Assembly: GCA_963785155.1 (NCBI GenBank)
Contig: CAWAUB010000006.1
Span: forward strand, 310,001 to 374,000
Length of the DNA: 64,000 bases
Source: DASUSH01 sp963785155
GTDB taxonomy: Bacteria; Actinomycetota; Thermoleophilia; Solirubrobacterales; 70-9
Reading direction: 5' to 3'
Shown: positions 36,201-44,899 of the stretch, in pieces
How positions within the stretch are numbered: position 1 is the first letter of the stretch
Layout of the letters: every line of letters starts with the position of its first letter
The notes under the pieces: generated by a model
Told to the model about the DNA's origin: nothing
What the model saw: only the letters and a program-made list of their open reading frames with translations
The model's database searches: none
Made by a program: the position numbers and the translations under genes

Positions 36201-36597
36201 CTACTCTGAAGTCGACGTTCTCGACGGAGCCGGCGGGCTGGACGCCGTCAGCGGGTCGGACCGCCTGGATGTAGGTGGAGAGAGCACCTGATCCTTCTTC
36301 GCCGCCTTGCCGACGTTGTACTTGCCGTAGGCGGACAGGATGTCCTTGCCGAGCCTGGTGAGCCCAAAGGTCGGGTTGACTCCGCCCGTTGCGATCCCGT
36401 TGTAGGAGCCGAGCAATACAAGGTCGCTCCATCGGCGCCGAGAAGGGTCGCTCCGTCCGCGCCGAGCAGGGTCGCGCCGTCGGCGCCAAGGAGCCCGGCA
36501 CCATAGGCATCTTCGATCGTCCTGGCGGAACTGGTTGAAGAAGGCGATTGGGTTATGAAAGGATTGATGAAAGTTTGCGTATTTGTCGGGTTTGCCC
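36201..36597 (-). CDS. Unrecognised ORF with an octapeptide repeat, frame broken
   Basis: Frame pieces: 'TIEDAYGAG', three tandem copies of LLGADGAT (24-bp repeats at about 36424-36496), then after one break near 36420 'LLGSYNGIATGGVNPTFGLT' and 'RLGKDILSAYGKYNVGKAAK', ending 'SSPPAPSRTSTSE'. I see no start codon with a ribosome site and no known domain. It is downstream of a methyltransferase gene and convergent with the polymerase gene. The 5' part is lower in GC than its neighbours. It may be the tail of a surface protein left by a deletion. Confidence 0.35.
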
Positions 36598-36599
36598 AG

Positions 36600-37250
36600 T
36601 CAGTGAGCCGGCTTGCGCAGGACGTGCCAGGTGCCACGGCCGGCGGTGCCTTCGTCCACCCACTCGAGCCCCTCGCGCTCGAAGCCGCGGCGCATCAGCT
36701 TCGGCGGGGTGCGGGCCGGGGTTCCGGCGCCCAGGCTCGAGACGACGATCAGGTGGCCGCCTGGGGCGAGGACGCGGGCGGTCCCCTCGAAGAAGGCCGG
36801 CACCGAGATCTGGGTGATCAGGTCGAACTCGCCGTCGGCGTAGGGGAGCGCGGAGGCGTCGGCGACGGTCAGCTCGACCCGGTCGGCGAGCTCCGGGGGA
36901 GATTGGCGCGGCCGACCTCGATCATCCCCGGCGAGACGTCGGCGCCGGCGATGGTGGCCGCCGGGAAACGCTCGGCCAGCCAGATGGCCGCGGCGCCCGT
37001 GCCGGTCCCGAGGTCGAGGATCCGGCTCGGGTCGCCATCGACGAGCTCGAGGGCGGCCTCGAGCGGGGCCATCCGGTCGGGGCTGGCGATCCGCTTGTGC
37101 CACTCCGGGAGCGATGCCGTCGAAGAAGCGCCGCATGTACGGCCGGAAGAGGGGCCAGGTCCACGGGAACCGCCCGACGATCGTGCTGATCGCCTGGCCG
37201 ATGTATCGGATCCGGGCGGGCGGCGGGGCTGGCGAGGAGGGATCGGCCAT
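36600..37250 (-). CDS. Class I SAM-dependent methyltransferase (UbiE-like), two frame breaks
   Basis: About 216 residues: MADPSSPAPPPARIRYIGQA, 'WPLFRPYMRRFFDGI', then after a break near 37108 'LPEWHKRIASPDRM' and motif I 'RILDLGTGTGAAAIWLAERF', then after a break near 36900 'ELTVADASALPYADGEFDLI' and 'RVLAPGGHLIVVSSLGAG'. ATG at 37248-37250. Substrate unknown; the N-terminal arrangement resembles small-molecule C-methyltransferases. Confidence 0.82.
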   Translation of the reverse strand: MADPSSPAPPPARIRYIGQAISTIVGRFPWTWPLFRPYMRRFFDGIAPGVAQADRQPRPDGPARGRPRARRWRPEPDPRPRDRHGRRGHLAGRAFPGGHHRRRRRLAGDDRGRPRQSPPELADRVELTVADASALPYADGEFDLITQISVPAFFEGTARVLAPGGHLIVVSSLGAGTPARTPPKLMRRGFEREGLEWVDEGTAGRGTWHVLRKPAH

Positions 37251-37272
37251 GGACCCGATCCTAGGAGCGCGC

Positions 37273-38798
37273 TCAGGCGACCGGCAGCGAGCGCGCCGCG
37301 ACCGCGGGGCGGCGGGCGCGGCGGGTCGCGCGGATCGCGACGCCGAGGCGGCGCACGGCCTCCCGCACCTCGTCGGGCTCCAGATAGCCGAAGGAAAGGC
37401 GCATGTGCGTGCGCCGCGGGCGCTCGGGGAGCATCGCGCCGCCGGGGACGAAGGCGACGCCCTGGCGGAGCGCCTCGTCGCGCAGCTCGCGCTCGTCGAG
37501 CGGCTCGTGGAGGGTGAGCCACAGGTGGCCGCCACCGAGCGGACTGACATAGCTCGCGACGGGCGAGAGCTCCGTGTCGATCGCGGTGGTGAGCGAATCG
37601 AGACGCTCGCGGTAGAAGGGGACGGCTCGCTCGGTCAGGTGGCGCTCGTGCTCGCCGCCCGCGATGAAGCGGGCGCCGACAAGCTGGGTGAGCGTCACCG
37701 AATGGGTGTCGTCGAGCCGTTTCTCGCGGGCGATGCGATCGAGAACCGGGCCGCTCGCGACGACCCAGCCGAGTCGCAGTCCGCCGCCGACGGTCTTCGT
37801 CAGCGAGTCGACGTAGATCACGTGCTCGGGGGCCTCCGCGCGCAGCGGCGTGAGCGGCTCGCCCTCGAATTGGATGTCGCCGTAGACCCCGTCCTCGAGG
37901 ATGAAGAAGCCGTGGCGACGGGCGAGCTCGACGAGGTGGGTGCGGCGTTCCGGCGAGAGGTTGCGGCCCGTCGGGTTGTGAAGCCGCGGCTGCACGGCGA
38001 GCAGGCGGATCTCGTGGCGGCGCAGGAGCTGCTCGAGGGCGTCGGTGTCGAGCCCGTCTTCGTCCATCGGCACCGGGAGCACGCGGGCGCCGGTCGTCCG
38101 CAGCGAGTCGATCACGCCGAAGAAGCTGGGCGACTCACAGGCGACGACGTCGCCGGGCCGCAGGACGCCCGGGCGACGAGCGAGAGCGCCTGGCGGGCGC
38201 CGGTGGTGTTGATGATCGCGTCGGGCTCCTCGGTGGCGCCCCGGCGGGCCATGTGGCCGGCGATCGCCTCGCGCAGCTCGAGCGGTCCCTCGATCGCCGT
38301 GTACTGGAGGGCCTCCCCGCCCTCGTCGGCCAGGACCTCCGCGGTGAGCTCGGCTATCCGCTCGGTCGGGTAAAGGGAGGCGGCCGGGTAGCCGACGGAG
38401 AGCGGCAGCAGGTCCGGGTCGGCGGCCTGAGCCATCATCTCGCCGACAACGCGCTCGCCGTATGCCTCGATCTCCTCGGGCAGCGCGTAGAGCTGCCAGG
38501 CGGTGTCGCCGTCCGCGTCGCCTGACCCACCGGCCGGCGCTGCCGCTCCGGCGCGGACGTAGGTGCCGCTGCCGACCCGGCTCGTCACTAAACCCATCTC
38601 CGCCAGGCGGCGGTAGGAGCGGGCGGCGGTCAGGTGGTTGACGCCTGCCAACTCGGCGACCGCGCGGGTGGGCGGCAGGCGGTCCCCGGGCTCCAGTTCG
38701 CCGTCCTCGATCGCAGACGTGAACGCGTTGACGATCTGCTGCGTGAGCGACGTCTCGGCGTCGCGATCCAGGTCAGACAATCTTTGTTTGTAGGACAT
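37273..38798 (-). CDS. MocR-type GntR regulator with aminotransferase domain, one frame break
   Basis: About 508 residues. MSYKQRLSDLDRDAETSLTQ start; GntR winged helix 'DRLPPTRAVAELAGVNHLTA' and 'YRRLAEMGLVTSRVGSGTYV'; then a fold-type I aminotransferase domain, broken near 38165, with 'LHNPTGRNLSPERR', 'ILEDGVYGDIQFEGE' and the PLP lysine in 'YVDSLTKTVGGGLRLGW'. MocR proteins usually regulate a divergent or nearby gene in response to PLP, taurine or GABA-like ligands. The divergent neighbour is a GNAT-like gene; the shared region holds a CTTGTC direct repeat over the regulator's own promoter. Confidence 0.9.
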
Positions 38799-38829
38799 TG
38801 ATTCCTGTCTTTGACCTACTACTATGGCT

Positions 38830-38868
38830 CTTGTCGCCTGATTGTACCGACTAGAAGCGACTTGTCCA
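38830..38868 (-). promoter_or_regulatory. mocR-like promoter with CTTGTC direct repeats
   Basis: On the minus strand TGGACA (38863-38868), 16-base spacer, TACAAT (38841-38846): 5 of 6 consensus matches in each box. On the plus strand CTTGTC occurs at 38830-38835 and 38861-38866, 31 bp apart (about three helical turns), one copy over the -35 box. Spaced direct repeats are typical of MocR operators, so autoregulation is likely (inference). Confidence 0.55.
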
Positions 38869-38887
38869 GCGAATTGAGGTGAGCTGC

Positions 38888-39237
38888 ATGTACCACACAA
38901 ATAACACGATTCAGAGCCAAGACGTGACGATCCGCCAGGCCGACCGCCGGGAGTGGGACGCGATCGACCGGCTCGCGCAGCTCGATTCCGCCCCTCCCCG
39001 CCCCGCGACGCCATGCTCGTGGCCGAGGTGGGTGGCGAGATGCGCGCCGCGATCTCCATCAGCAACGGCTACGCGATCTCGAATCCGTTCGAGCCCTCGA
39101 GCGACCTGATCAACCTGCTGCGTGCCCGTGCCGACCAGCTGCTCGACGACGGCCGTGCGGAAGTGAACCGCGGGCGCAGCGCGTCCGTATTCTCGTTCGG
39201 GTGGCTTCGCGGACCGCATCGCTCGCAGGCTCGCTAG
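38888..39237 (+). CDS. Short GNAT-like protein, one frame break
   Basis: About 115 residues: MYHTNNTIQSQDVTIRQADR, 'EWDAIDRLAQLDSAPP', then after a break near 39000 'AMLVAEVGGEMRAAISISNG' and 'PFEPSSDLINLLRARADQLL'. This is the N-terminal half of the GNAT acetyltransferase pattern (beta strand, helix, 'vAevdGe.rAAl'), shorter than a full enzyme. ATG at 38888 is preceded by GAGGTGAG. Divergent from the MocR gene and overlapping the next gene's start. Confidence 0.65.
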
Positions 39238-39812
39238 CGGCAATCGCCGTGATCGCGGCCGGCTGCGGTCAGGGCGCCGGGTCGGGAGCGGAGATTCCGG
39301 AGGGCCCGACGACGCCGGCGAGCGGCGCAACGGGTCAGACGAGCGCCACCGGCGAGAGCGCCCTGCGCTACACGATGCCGCTGCTGAACGGTGAAAGGCA
39401 GGATCTGGCCGAGTACCAGGGGGACGTCGTCCTAATCGTGAACACCGCCTCCGAGTGCGGGTTCACTCCGCAGTTCGAAGGCCTGCAGGGCCTGTACGAG
39501 TCCAAGCGCGACGACGGGCTCCAGATCCTCGGATTCCCGGCCGACGATGTCGCCGGCCAGGAGCCTCGCTCCAACGAGGAGATCGCCGAGTTCTGCGAGG
39601 CGAACTACGGCGTCGAGTTCCCGATGTTCGCCCTCGTCAACGCCGAGGGCGACGACGCGCATCCACTCTTCAAGCAGCTCGGCGAGCCCGACTGGAACTT
39701 CAACAAGTACCTGCTCGACCGCGACGGCCGCCTGGTCGAACAATGGGGCTCGACCACCGGCCCGGACGACCCCGAGCTGCTCTCGGCGATCGACGCCGAG
39801 CTGAAAAGCTGA
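39201..39812 (+). CDS. Glutathione-peroxidase-family lipoprotein
   Basis: 203 residues from GTG at 39201. N-terminal lipobox: 'SLAGSLAAIAVIAAGCGQGA', with Cys as probable lipidation site, then a Gly/Thr/Ser linker. Peroxidase core: 'VVLIVNTASECGFTPQFEGL' (catalytic Cys), 'LQILGFPADDVAGQEP' (the usual FPCNQF is changed to FPADDV, so the resolving Cys is absent) and 'PDWNFNKYLLDRDGRLVEQW'. Probably a thioredoxin-type peroxidase outside the membrane. Overlaps the preceding gene by 37 bases. Intact. Confidence 0.88.
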   Translation: MASRTASLAGSLAAIAVIAAGCGQGAGSGAEIPEGPTTPASGATGQTSATGESALRYTMPLLNGERQDLAEYQGDVVLIVNTASECGFTPQFEGLQGLYESKRDDGLQILGFPADDVAGQEPRSNEEIAEFCEANYGVEFPMFALVNAEGDDAHPLFKQLGEPDWNFNKYLLDRDGRLVEQWGSTTGPDDPELLSAIDAELKS

Positions 39813-39837
39813 ACGCCTGAGCGCCAAGGGTGAGGAG

Positions 39838-40836
39838 AGCCTGAGGAGGAGCCGGGCGGCGGCTCAGCTCCTGCACCGCCCCGGCAGGGCCGGGGTCCCG
39901 TTGAGGTGGTCGAGCATCTGCTCGCGGTCCAGGCGCAGGACATGCGGGCGGCGCGGCTCGCGATTCGCGCGAGGGCGACGGCGGTCGCCGCCGCCGACGT
40001 GGACGCCGCGCCAGGACGACCGTTCCCTGGTCGTGACCTGGCTGATGCGCAGCACGTTGCATCTGGTCCAGGCCGAGGACTACCCGTGGCTGCACGGACT
40101 GACGGCACCGATCGGCGAGGCCGCGGGCAGGCGGCGGCTTCCTCAGGAGGGCGTCTCACCGGACGAGGCCGAACGCGCGGTGGGGATCATCGAGCGCGCC
40201 CTCGCCGGCGGACCGCTGACCCGGGCGGAGCTGGCCGAGCCCGTCGCGGCGGCGGGAATCGCGATCGAGGGCCAGGCAATGCCCCATCTGCTTGCGCTGA
40301 CCGCGCGGAGGGGGTTGATCGTCCAGACCAAACCTGGAGGGGGTCAGAATCTCTTCGCGTTGACCCCCGACTGGCTGGGGATCGAGCCGCCTGCGGTCCT
40401 CGAGGGAGAGGAACGCGAGGGAGCGCTCGCCGAGCTCGCCCGTCGCTACCTGCGCGCGCACGGGCCGGCGAGCGAGGCGGACCTGGCGGCATGGTCCGGC
40501 CTCGGCCTGCGCGAGTGTCGGATCGCGATTAGCGCAGCGGGGACGGAGGGGACGGAGCGTTTGGGGACGGAGGGGACGGAGCGGATCCCGCCGCGGCTGC
40601 TCGGCGCCTTCGACCCCTACATGCTCGGCTGGAAGGACCGCGGCTTCGCCGTCCCGGCCGAGCACGCAAAGAGGGTCCACCCCGGCGGCGGGATGATCCG
40701 GCCCGTGGTCACGGACGACGGCCTCGCGGTCGGGACGTGGCGCCGCGAGCGGGGCGAGATATCGGTTGAGCCGTTCGGCGGCCTTGGCGCCGATCTCGAG
40801 GATGAGATCGCCGACGTCGAAGCCTTCGAAGCGTGA
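39838..40836 (+). CDS. Winged-helix protein of the AlkZ/YcaQ-like (HTH_42) family, frame broken twice near the start
   Basis: About 330 residues. Pieces: 'SRAAAQLLHRPGRAGVP', then (break near 39900) VEVVEHLLAVQAQDMRAARL, then (break near 40013) 'DDRSLVVTWLMRSTLHLVQA' which is the family hallmark, 'LTRAELAEPVAAAGI', 'ALTPDWLGIEPPAVL' and 'LLGAFDPYMLGWKDRG'. Members are DNA glycosylases acting on alkylated or cross-linked bases, though the QxQ/QxD catalytic motif should be checked ('VQAQD' is present). A GGGACGGAG repeat block is inserted in frame near residue 235. Start codon uncertain. Confidence 0.8.
   Translation, partial: SLRRSRAAAQLLHRPGRAGVPLRWSSICSRSRRRTCGRRGSRFARGRRRSPPPTWTPRQDDRSLVVTWLMRSTLHLVQAEDYPWLHGLTAPIGEAAGRRRLPQEGVSPDEAERAVGIIERALAGGPLTRAELAEPVAAAGIAIEGQAMPHLLALTARRGLIVQTKPGGGQNLFALTPDWLGIEPPAVLEGEEREGALAELARRYLRAHGPASEADLAAWSGLGLRECRIAISAAGTEGTERLGTEGTERIPPRLLGAFDPYMLGWKDRGFAVPAEHAKRVHPGGGMIRPVVTDDGLAVGTWRRERGEISVEPFGGLGADLEDEIADVEAFEA
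40539..40582. repeat. GGGGACGGAG repeat block inside the HTH_42 gene
   Basis: Reads GGGGACGGAGGGGACGGAGC, then GTTTGGGGACGGAGG and GGACGGAGC: two near-identical 20-base halves separated by GTTT. It encodes G-T-E-G-T-E-R-L-G-T-E-G-T-E-R. The same core with the same TTT interruption lies in the DUF3352 gene (8024-8095). Confidence 0.8.
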
Positions 40837-40839
40837 GCC

Positions 40840-41949
40840 TCAGCCGCCCGCCAGCCACGGCGGGTCCGGCGAGCCTCGGCCCGAGAAGTTCTCCGCCACC
40901 CGGCGCTGGACCGGCCCGAGCCGCGTGGCCAGCGGCGCAATGAAGCGGACGCCGATGTCGCCGAGGAGCTTCGAGTCGGTCAGGCTGCGGGTCATCCCGT
41001 CGGTGACGCGGACGACCTCGCGGCCGACCGGTAGCCGCGCGTCGGTGTACTCGGAAAGGCGGCCCTCGCTCGCGAGCCAGGCGAGCCACGCGGCGTCCTC
41101 GATGCCGAGGTTCATGCCGCGGCCGCCGAGCGGCGAGTGGACGTGCGCGGCGTCGCCGGCGAGGAAGACGCGGCCCCTGTCGTAGGTGCCGACCTGGCGG
41201 GCGGCGATCCGGAAGGTGGATTCCCAGCCCACCTCCTCGACCTCGAGCTGTTCGCGAAGGCGGGCGATCGCGTCGACGCTCGAGCCGATCAGCCGGAAGC
41301 GGCGCTCGCCGCCGATCGGGAAGAGCGCCATGATCGTCCGGCCGTCGCGGAAGACCTGGGATTCGTCGGGCGGCAGGCCGGGAGCCAGCAGGAGATCCGC
41401 GAGGCCCCAGACGCCGGGATGACTCGGTCCCTCGAACCCAATCTCGACGGCCTCGCGGACCGTGGAGTTAGCGCCGTCGGCGCCGACGATGAGCTCCGCG
41501 GTGACCTCCTCTCGCCCAGAGGCCGATTCGAGCGCGCACTCACCGGCGCCGGAGTCGGCGATCGATTCGAGCCGCGTCCCCCACTCGACCTCGATGCCCA
41601 GCTCCGACAGGACGCCGACCAGGACCCGCTCGGTCTGCGCCTGGGGCAGCACCAGCATGTACGGATGCTCGCCGCCGATCCACGAAAGCTCGACGACGAA
41701 CCGCCTGCGGCCACCGTCGTGGACGTTCAGGCGGCGCAACTTCAGCCCCCGCTCGAGCATGACGTCGGCCGCGCCGCACTGCCCGAGCAGCTCGAGGGCG
41801 CGCTGGTTCACCACGAGCGCCCGCGACTCGTCGACCGGGCCGTCTTTCGGGTCCACGATCCGCGGCTCGATCCCGCGCCGTGCAAGCTCGATCGCGGTGG
41901 CGAGGCCCACCGGTCCGGCGCCCGCGATCAGCGCCGAGGTCGGCGGCAT
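40840..41949 (-). CDS. FAD-dependent aromatic monooxygenase-like protein
   Basis: 369 residues. FAD motifs: 'SALIAGAGPVGLATAIELAR' (GxGxxG), 'ELIVGADGANSTVREAV' (DG motif) and 'GRVFLAGDAAHVHSPLGGRG' (GD motif). Belongs to the UbiH/PheA/TfdB-like class A flavoprotein hydroxylases; substrate unknown. It starts one base from the gcvPB stop, so it may be the last gene of the ftsZ-gcv transcript. Intact. Confidence 0.9.
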   Translation of the reverse strand: MPPTSALIAGAGPVGLATAIELARRGIEPRIVDPKDGPVDESRALVVNQRALELLGQCGAADVMLERGLKLRRLNVHDGGRRRFVVELSWIGGEHPYMLVLPQAQTERVLVGVLSELGIEVEWGTRLESIADSGAGECALESASGREEVTAELIVGADGANSTVREAVEIGFEGPSHPGVWGLADLLLAPGLPPDESQVFRDGRTIMALFPIGGERRFRLIGSSVDAIARLREQLEVEEVGWESTFRIAARQVGTYDRGRVFLAGDAAHVHSPLGGRGMNLGIEDAAWLAWLASEGRLSEYTDARLPVGREVVRVTDGMTRSLTDSKLLGDIGVRFIAPLATRLGPVQRRVAENFSGRGSPDPPWLAGG

Positions 41950-41950
41950 C

Positions 41951-43489
41951 TCAGCCCAGCGGCTGGCGGACCACGGGCTTGCGGCTGGCGCGGGCCTCGT
42001 CGAGCCGGCGAACCGGCGTCGTGTACGGCGCGTTCTGGGCGATGGCCGGATCCTCCTCGGCCTCGGCGAGGATCGCCTCGAGCGCCTCGGCGAAGCCGTC
42101 GAGGCTCTCCTTCGTCTCGGTCTCGGTCGGCTCGACCATCAGGGCCTCGTCGACGAGCAGCGGGAAGTAGACGGTCGGCGGGTGATAGCCGTGGTCGAGG
42201 AGGCGCTTGGCGATGTCGAGGGTCTTGACGTCGAGGTCGCGCTTGGCCGGGCCGCCCGAGAGGACGAACTCGTGCATGCACGTTCGCTCGAATGCGGCCG
42301 GCAGGTACTTGCCGGCGCGCCCCTGCGCGAGCTTTGCCATCAGGTAGTTGGCGTTCAGGACCGCGGTGTCGGTCGCCTCGGCCAGGCCGTCGCCGCCGAG
42401 GCTGCGGATGTAGGCGTACGAGCGCACGAAGACGCCGAAGTTGCCGGCAAACCCGCGCATCCGGCCGATCGACTTCGGCGCGTCGTGCTCGAGGTCGAAG
42501 CTCGGGCCGGCGCCGTTGCCGGGCTCGGTGCGAACGACGCGAGGAACGGGCAGGTACGGCTGAATCCGCTCGGAGACCGCGATCGGGCCGGCGCCTGGAC
42601 CGCCGCCGCCGTGCGGCTGGGAGAAGGTCTTGTGCAGGTTGACGTGGACGATGTCGAAGCCCATGTCGCCCGGGCGCGAGCGGCCCATGACCGCGTTCAG
42701 ATTGGCCCCGTCGTAGTAGAGCGTCCCGCCCGCCTCGTGCACGATCGAGGCGATCTCGTGGATGTTCGAGTCGAACAGGCCGAGCGTGTTCGGGTTGGTG
42801 AGCATCAGGCAGGCGGTGCGTTCAGATGCCTTGTCGCGTAGATCGTCGAGGTCCACGCCGCCCCGCTCGTCGGTGCCCACCTTGACCACGTCGTAGCCGG
42901 CCATCGTCACCGTCGCCGGGTTCGTGCCGTGGGCGGTGTCCGGGGTGAGCACCTCGGTCCGCTCATCGCCGCGGTCGGCGTGGTAGGCGCGGGTGAGGAG
43001 GAGGCCGGCGAGCTCGCCATGTGAGCCGGCGGAAGGCTGAAGGCTCACGTACGGCAGGCCGCAGATCTCGGCCAGCGCCTCCTGCAGATTCCACATCAGC
43101 TCGAGGGCGCCTTGAGCTCGGCGCGGCACCTGCGCCGGGTGCAGACGAGCGTGGCCGGGCAACGCCGCCACCCGCTCGTTCAGGCGCGGGTTGTGCTTCA
43201 TCGTGCACGAGCCGAGCGGGTAGAAGCCCGTGTCGAGGTCGAAGTTCCGCCGCGAGATCCGGTTGTAGTGGCGGACGATCTCGGGTTCTGAAATCTCGGG
43301 GAGGTTGGCGGGGGTGACGCGGAGCAGGTTGGAGGGGATCAGGTCGTCGAGAGGGGTCTCCGGGACGTCTGACGTCGGGATGGCGGCGGCTCGGCGACCT
43401 GAGACGGAGCGTTCGTAGATCGTGGTTACCGGTTCCCTCTGCTGCGGGGTCGGGGTATCGGCGTTCCTGGGCACGTAGGAGGGAGTCAT
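41951..43489 (-). CDS. gcvPB: Glycine dehydrogenase (decarboxylating) subunit 2
   Basis: 512 residues. P-protein C-terminal half: 'GFYPLGSCTMKHNPRLNERV', 'LTPDTAHGTNPATVTMAGYD', 'YYDGANLNAVMGRSRPGDMG' and the PLP lysine in 'HVNLHKTFSQPHGGGGPGAG'. Start overlaps the gcvPA stop (ATGA). A split P-protein differs from the single-chain GcvP of most actinomycetes. Intact. Confidence 0.97.
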   Translation of the reverse strand: MTPSYVPRNADTPTPQQREPVTTIYERSVSGRRAAAIPTSDVPETPLDDLIPSNLLRVTPANLPEISEPEIVRHYNRISRRNFDLDTGFYPLGSCTMKHNPRLNERVAALPGHARLHPAQVPRRAQGALELMWNLQEALAEICGLPYVSLQPSAGSHGELAGLLLTRAYHADRGDERTEVLTPDTAHGTNPATVTMAGYDVVKVGTDERGGVDLDDLRDKASERTACLMLTNPNTLGLFDSNIHEIASIVHEAGGTLYYDGANLNAVMGRSRPGDMGFDIVHVNLHKTFSQPHGGGGPGAGPIAVSERIQPYLPVPRVVRTEPGNGAGPSFDLEHDAPKSIGRMRGFAGNFGVFVRSYAYIRSLGGDGLAEATDTAVLNANYLMAKLAQGRAGKYLPAAFERTCMHEFVLSGGPAKRDLDVKTLDIAKRLLDHGYHPPTVYFPLLVDEALMVEPTETETKESLDGFAEALEAILAEAEEDPAIAQNAPYTTPVRRLDEARASRKPVVRQPLG

Positions 43490-44889
43490 CGGCTGGCCTC
43501 CGAGGCAATTGGCGACTTATTTCCTGCGTCCGGAAACAACTCGCCAATCGCGCGCTCAAGGGACTCCGCCAGCCGATCAATGTCCTCTTTAGTGCGCCGT
43601 TCGGTCAGCGCCACCAAGAGCGCATCGGGGTACTCCGGATACTCCCGAGCAAGGGCGTACCCCGCCGCGATGCCCTGCGCCGCACAGGCATCCAGCACCG
43701 CGTCAACCGGCGCGTCCACCTTCACCGCGAACTCCCGCACCACCGGGGCGTCGTGGAGCAACTCCACGCCCTCCACCGCCGCCAGCCGCTCCCGCGCATA
43801 CGCGGTGCGACGCACCAGCAGCTCGCCGAGCTCTTGGAAGCCCTGCTTGCCGAGCCAGCTCAGGTAGATGACGCCGGCCAGCGCGTTCAGCGCCTGCGAG
43901 GTGCAGATGTTGTGGGTGGCCTTCTCGCGGCGGATGTGCTGCTCGCGGGTCTGGAGGGCGAGGACGAAGCCGCGGCGGCCGTCGACGTCCTCGGTCTCAC
44001 CCGCGATCCGGCCGGGCATGCGGCGGACGTGCTCCTCCGTGGCGGCGAAGAACCCGAATGACGGCCCCCCGTAGTCCAGCCGGTTGCCGAGCGCCTGGCC
44101 CTCGCCGAGGGCGACGTCGTAGCCGCACTCGCCGGGCGGCTTCAGCACACTGAGGGTGATCGGGTCGACGGCGCAGATCGCGAGGGCGCCGGCCTCCTTC
44201 GCGGGCGCAGCAAGGCCCTCGATGTCCTCGACCGCGCCCAGGAAGTTCGGGTTCTGGACGAAGACTGCCGCGGTGTCCTCGTCGACCGCCTCGGCGAGAG
44301 CGGCGGCATCGGTCACCCCTCCTACGAGCCCGACTTCCACCACCTCCGCACCGAAGCCCGCCGCATACGACCGAAGCGTCTGGCGGCTGTGGGGGTGGAC
44401 GCCGCGGGAGACGACGAACTTCTTGCGTCCCTTGGTCGCACCGATCGCCAGGTAGGCGGCGGACGCGACGGAGGACGGGCCCTCGTAGAGCGACGCGTTC
44501 GCGACCGGCAGCCCGGTCAATTCCGAGATCGCGGTCTGGAACTCGAACATCGCCTGCAGGCCGCCCTGCGAGATCTCCGGCTGGTAGGGCGTGTAGGGGG
44601 TGAGGAACTCCGAGCGGGTGATGATCGCGTCGACGAGCGCGGGGACGTAATGGTCGTAGAAGCCGGCGCCGATGAAGCAGGTCTCCGATTCGGCGTCGGC
44701 GTTGCGCGCCGCGAGCGCCCGCAGGTGCTCGTAGACCTCGTTCTCCCCCATCCCGTCGGGGAGATCGAGCGCCCGGTCGAGCCGCACGTCGGCGGGCAGC
44801 TCCTCGAAGAGGGCGTCGACGCTGGGCGCGCCGATCTCGGCCAGCATCGCCTCGCGGTCGGCGTCGGTCGCGGAGGTGTAGCGAGTCAC
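43486..44889 (-). CDS. gcvPA: Glycine dehydrogenase (decarboxylating) subunit 1
   Basis: 467 residues. 'FIGAGFYDHYVPALVDAI', 'YTPYQPEISQGGLQAMFEFQ', 'NASLYEGPSSVASAAYLAIG' and 'TREQHIRREKATHNICTSQA' are hallmarks of the N-terminal P-protein subunit. Forms the decarboxylase with gcvPB. GTG start at 44887-44889, ten bases after gcvH. Intact. Confidence 0.97.
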   Translation of the reverse strand: MTRYTSATDADREAMLAEIGAPSVDALFEELPADVRLDRALDLPDGMGENEVYEHLRALAARNADAESETCFIGAGFYDHYVPALVDAIITRSEFLTPYTPYQPEISQGGLQAMFEFQTAISELTGLPVANASLYEGPSSVASAAYLAIGATKGRKKFVVSRGVHPHSRQTLRSYAAGFGAEVVEVGLVGGVTDAAALAEAVDEDTAAVFVQNPNFLGAVEDIEGLAAPAKEAGALAICAVDPITLSVLKPPGECGYDVALGEGQALGNRLDYGGPSFGFFAATEEHVRRMPGRIAGETEDVDGRRGFVLALQTREQHIRREKATHNICTSQALNALAGVIYLSWLGKQGFQELGELLVRRTAYARERLAAVEGVELLHDAPVVREFAVKVDAPVDAVLDACAAQGIAAGYALAREYPEYPDALLVALTERRTKEDIDRLAESLERAIGELFPDAGNKSPIASEASR

Positions 44890-44899
44890 TCCTGAGAGC

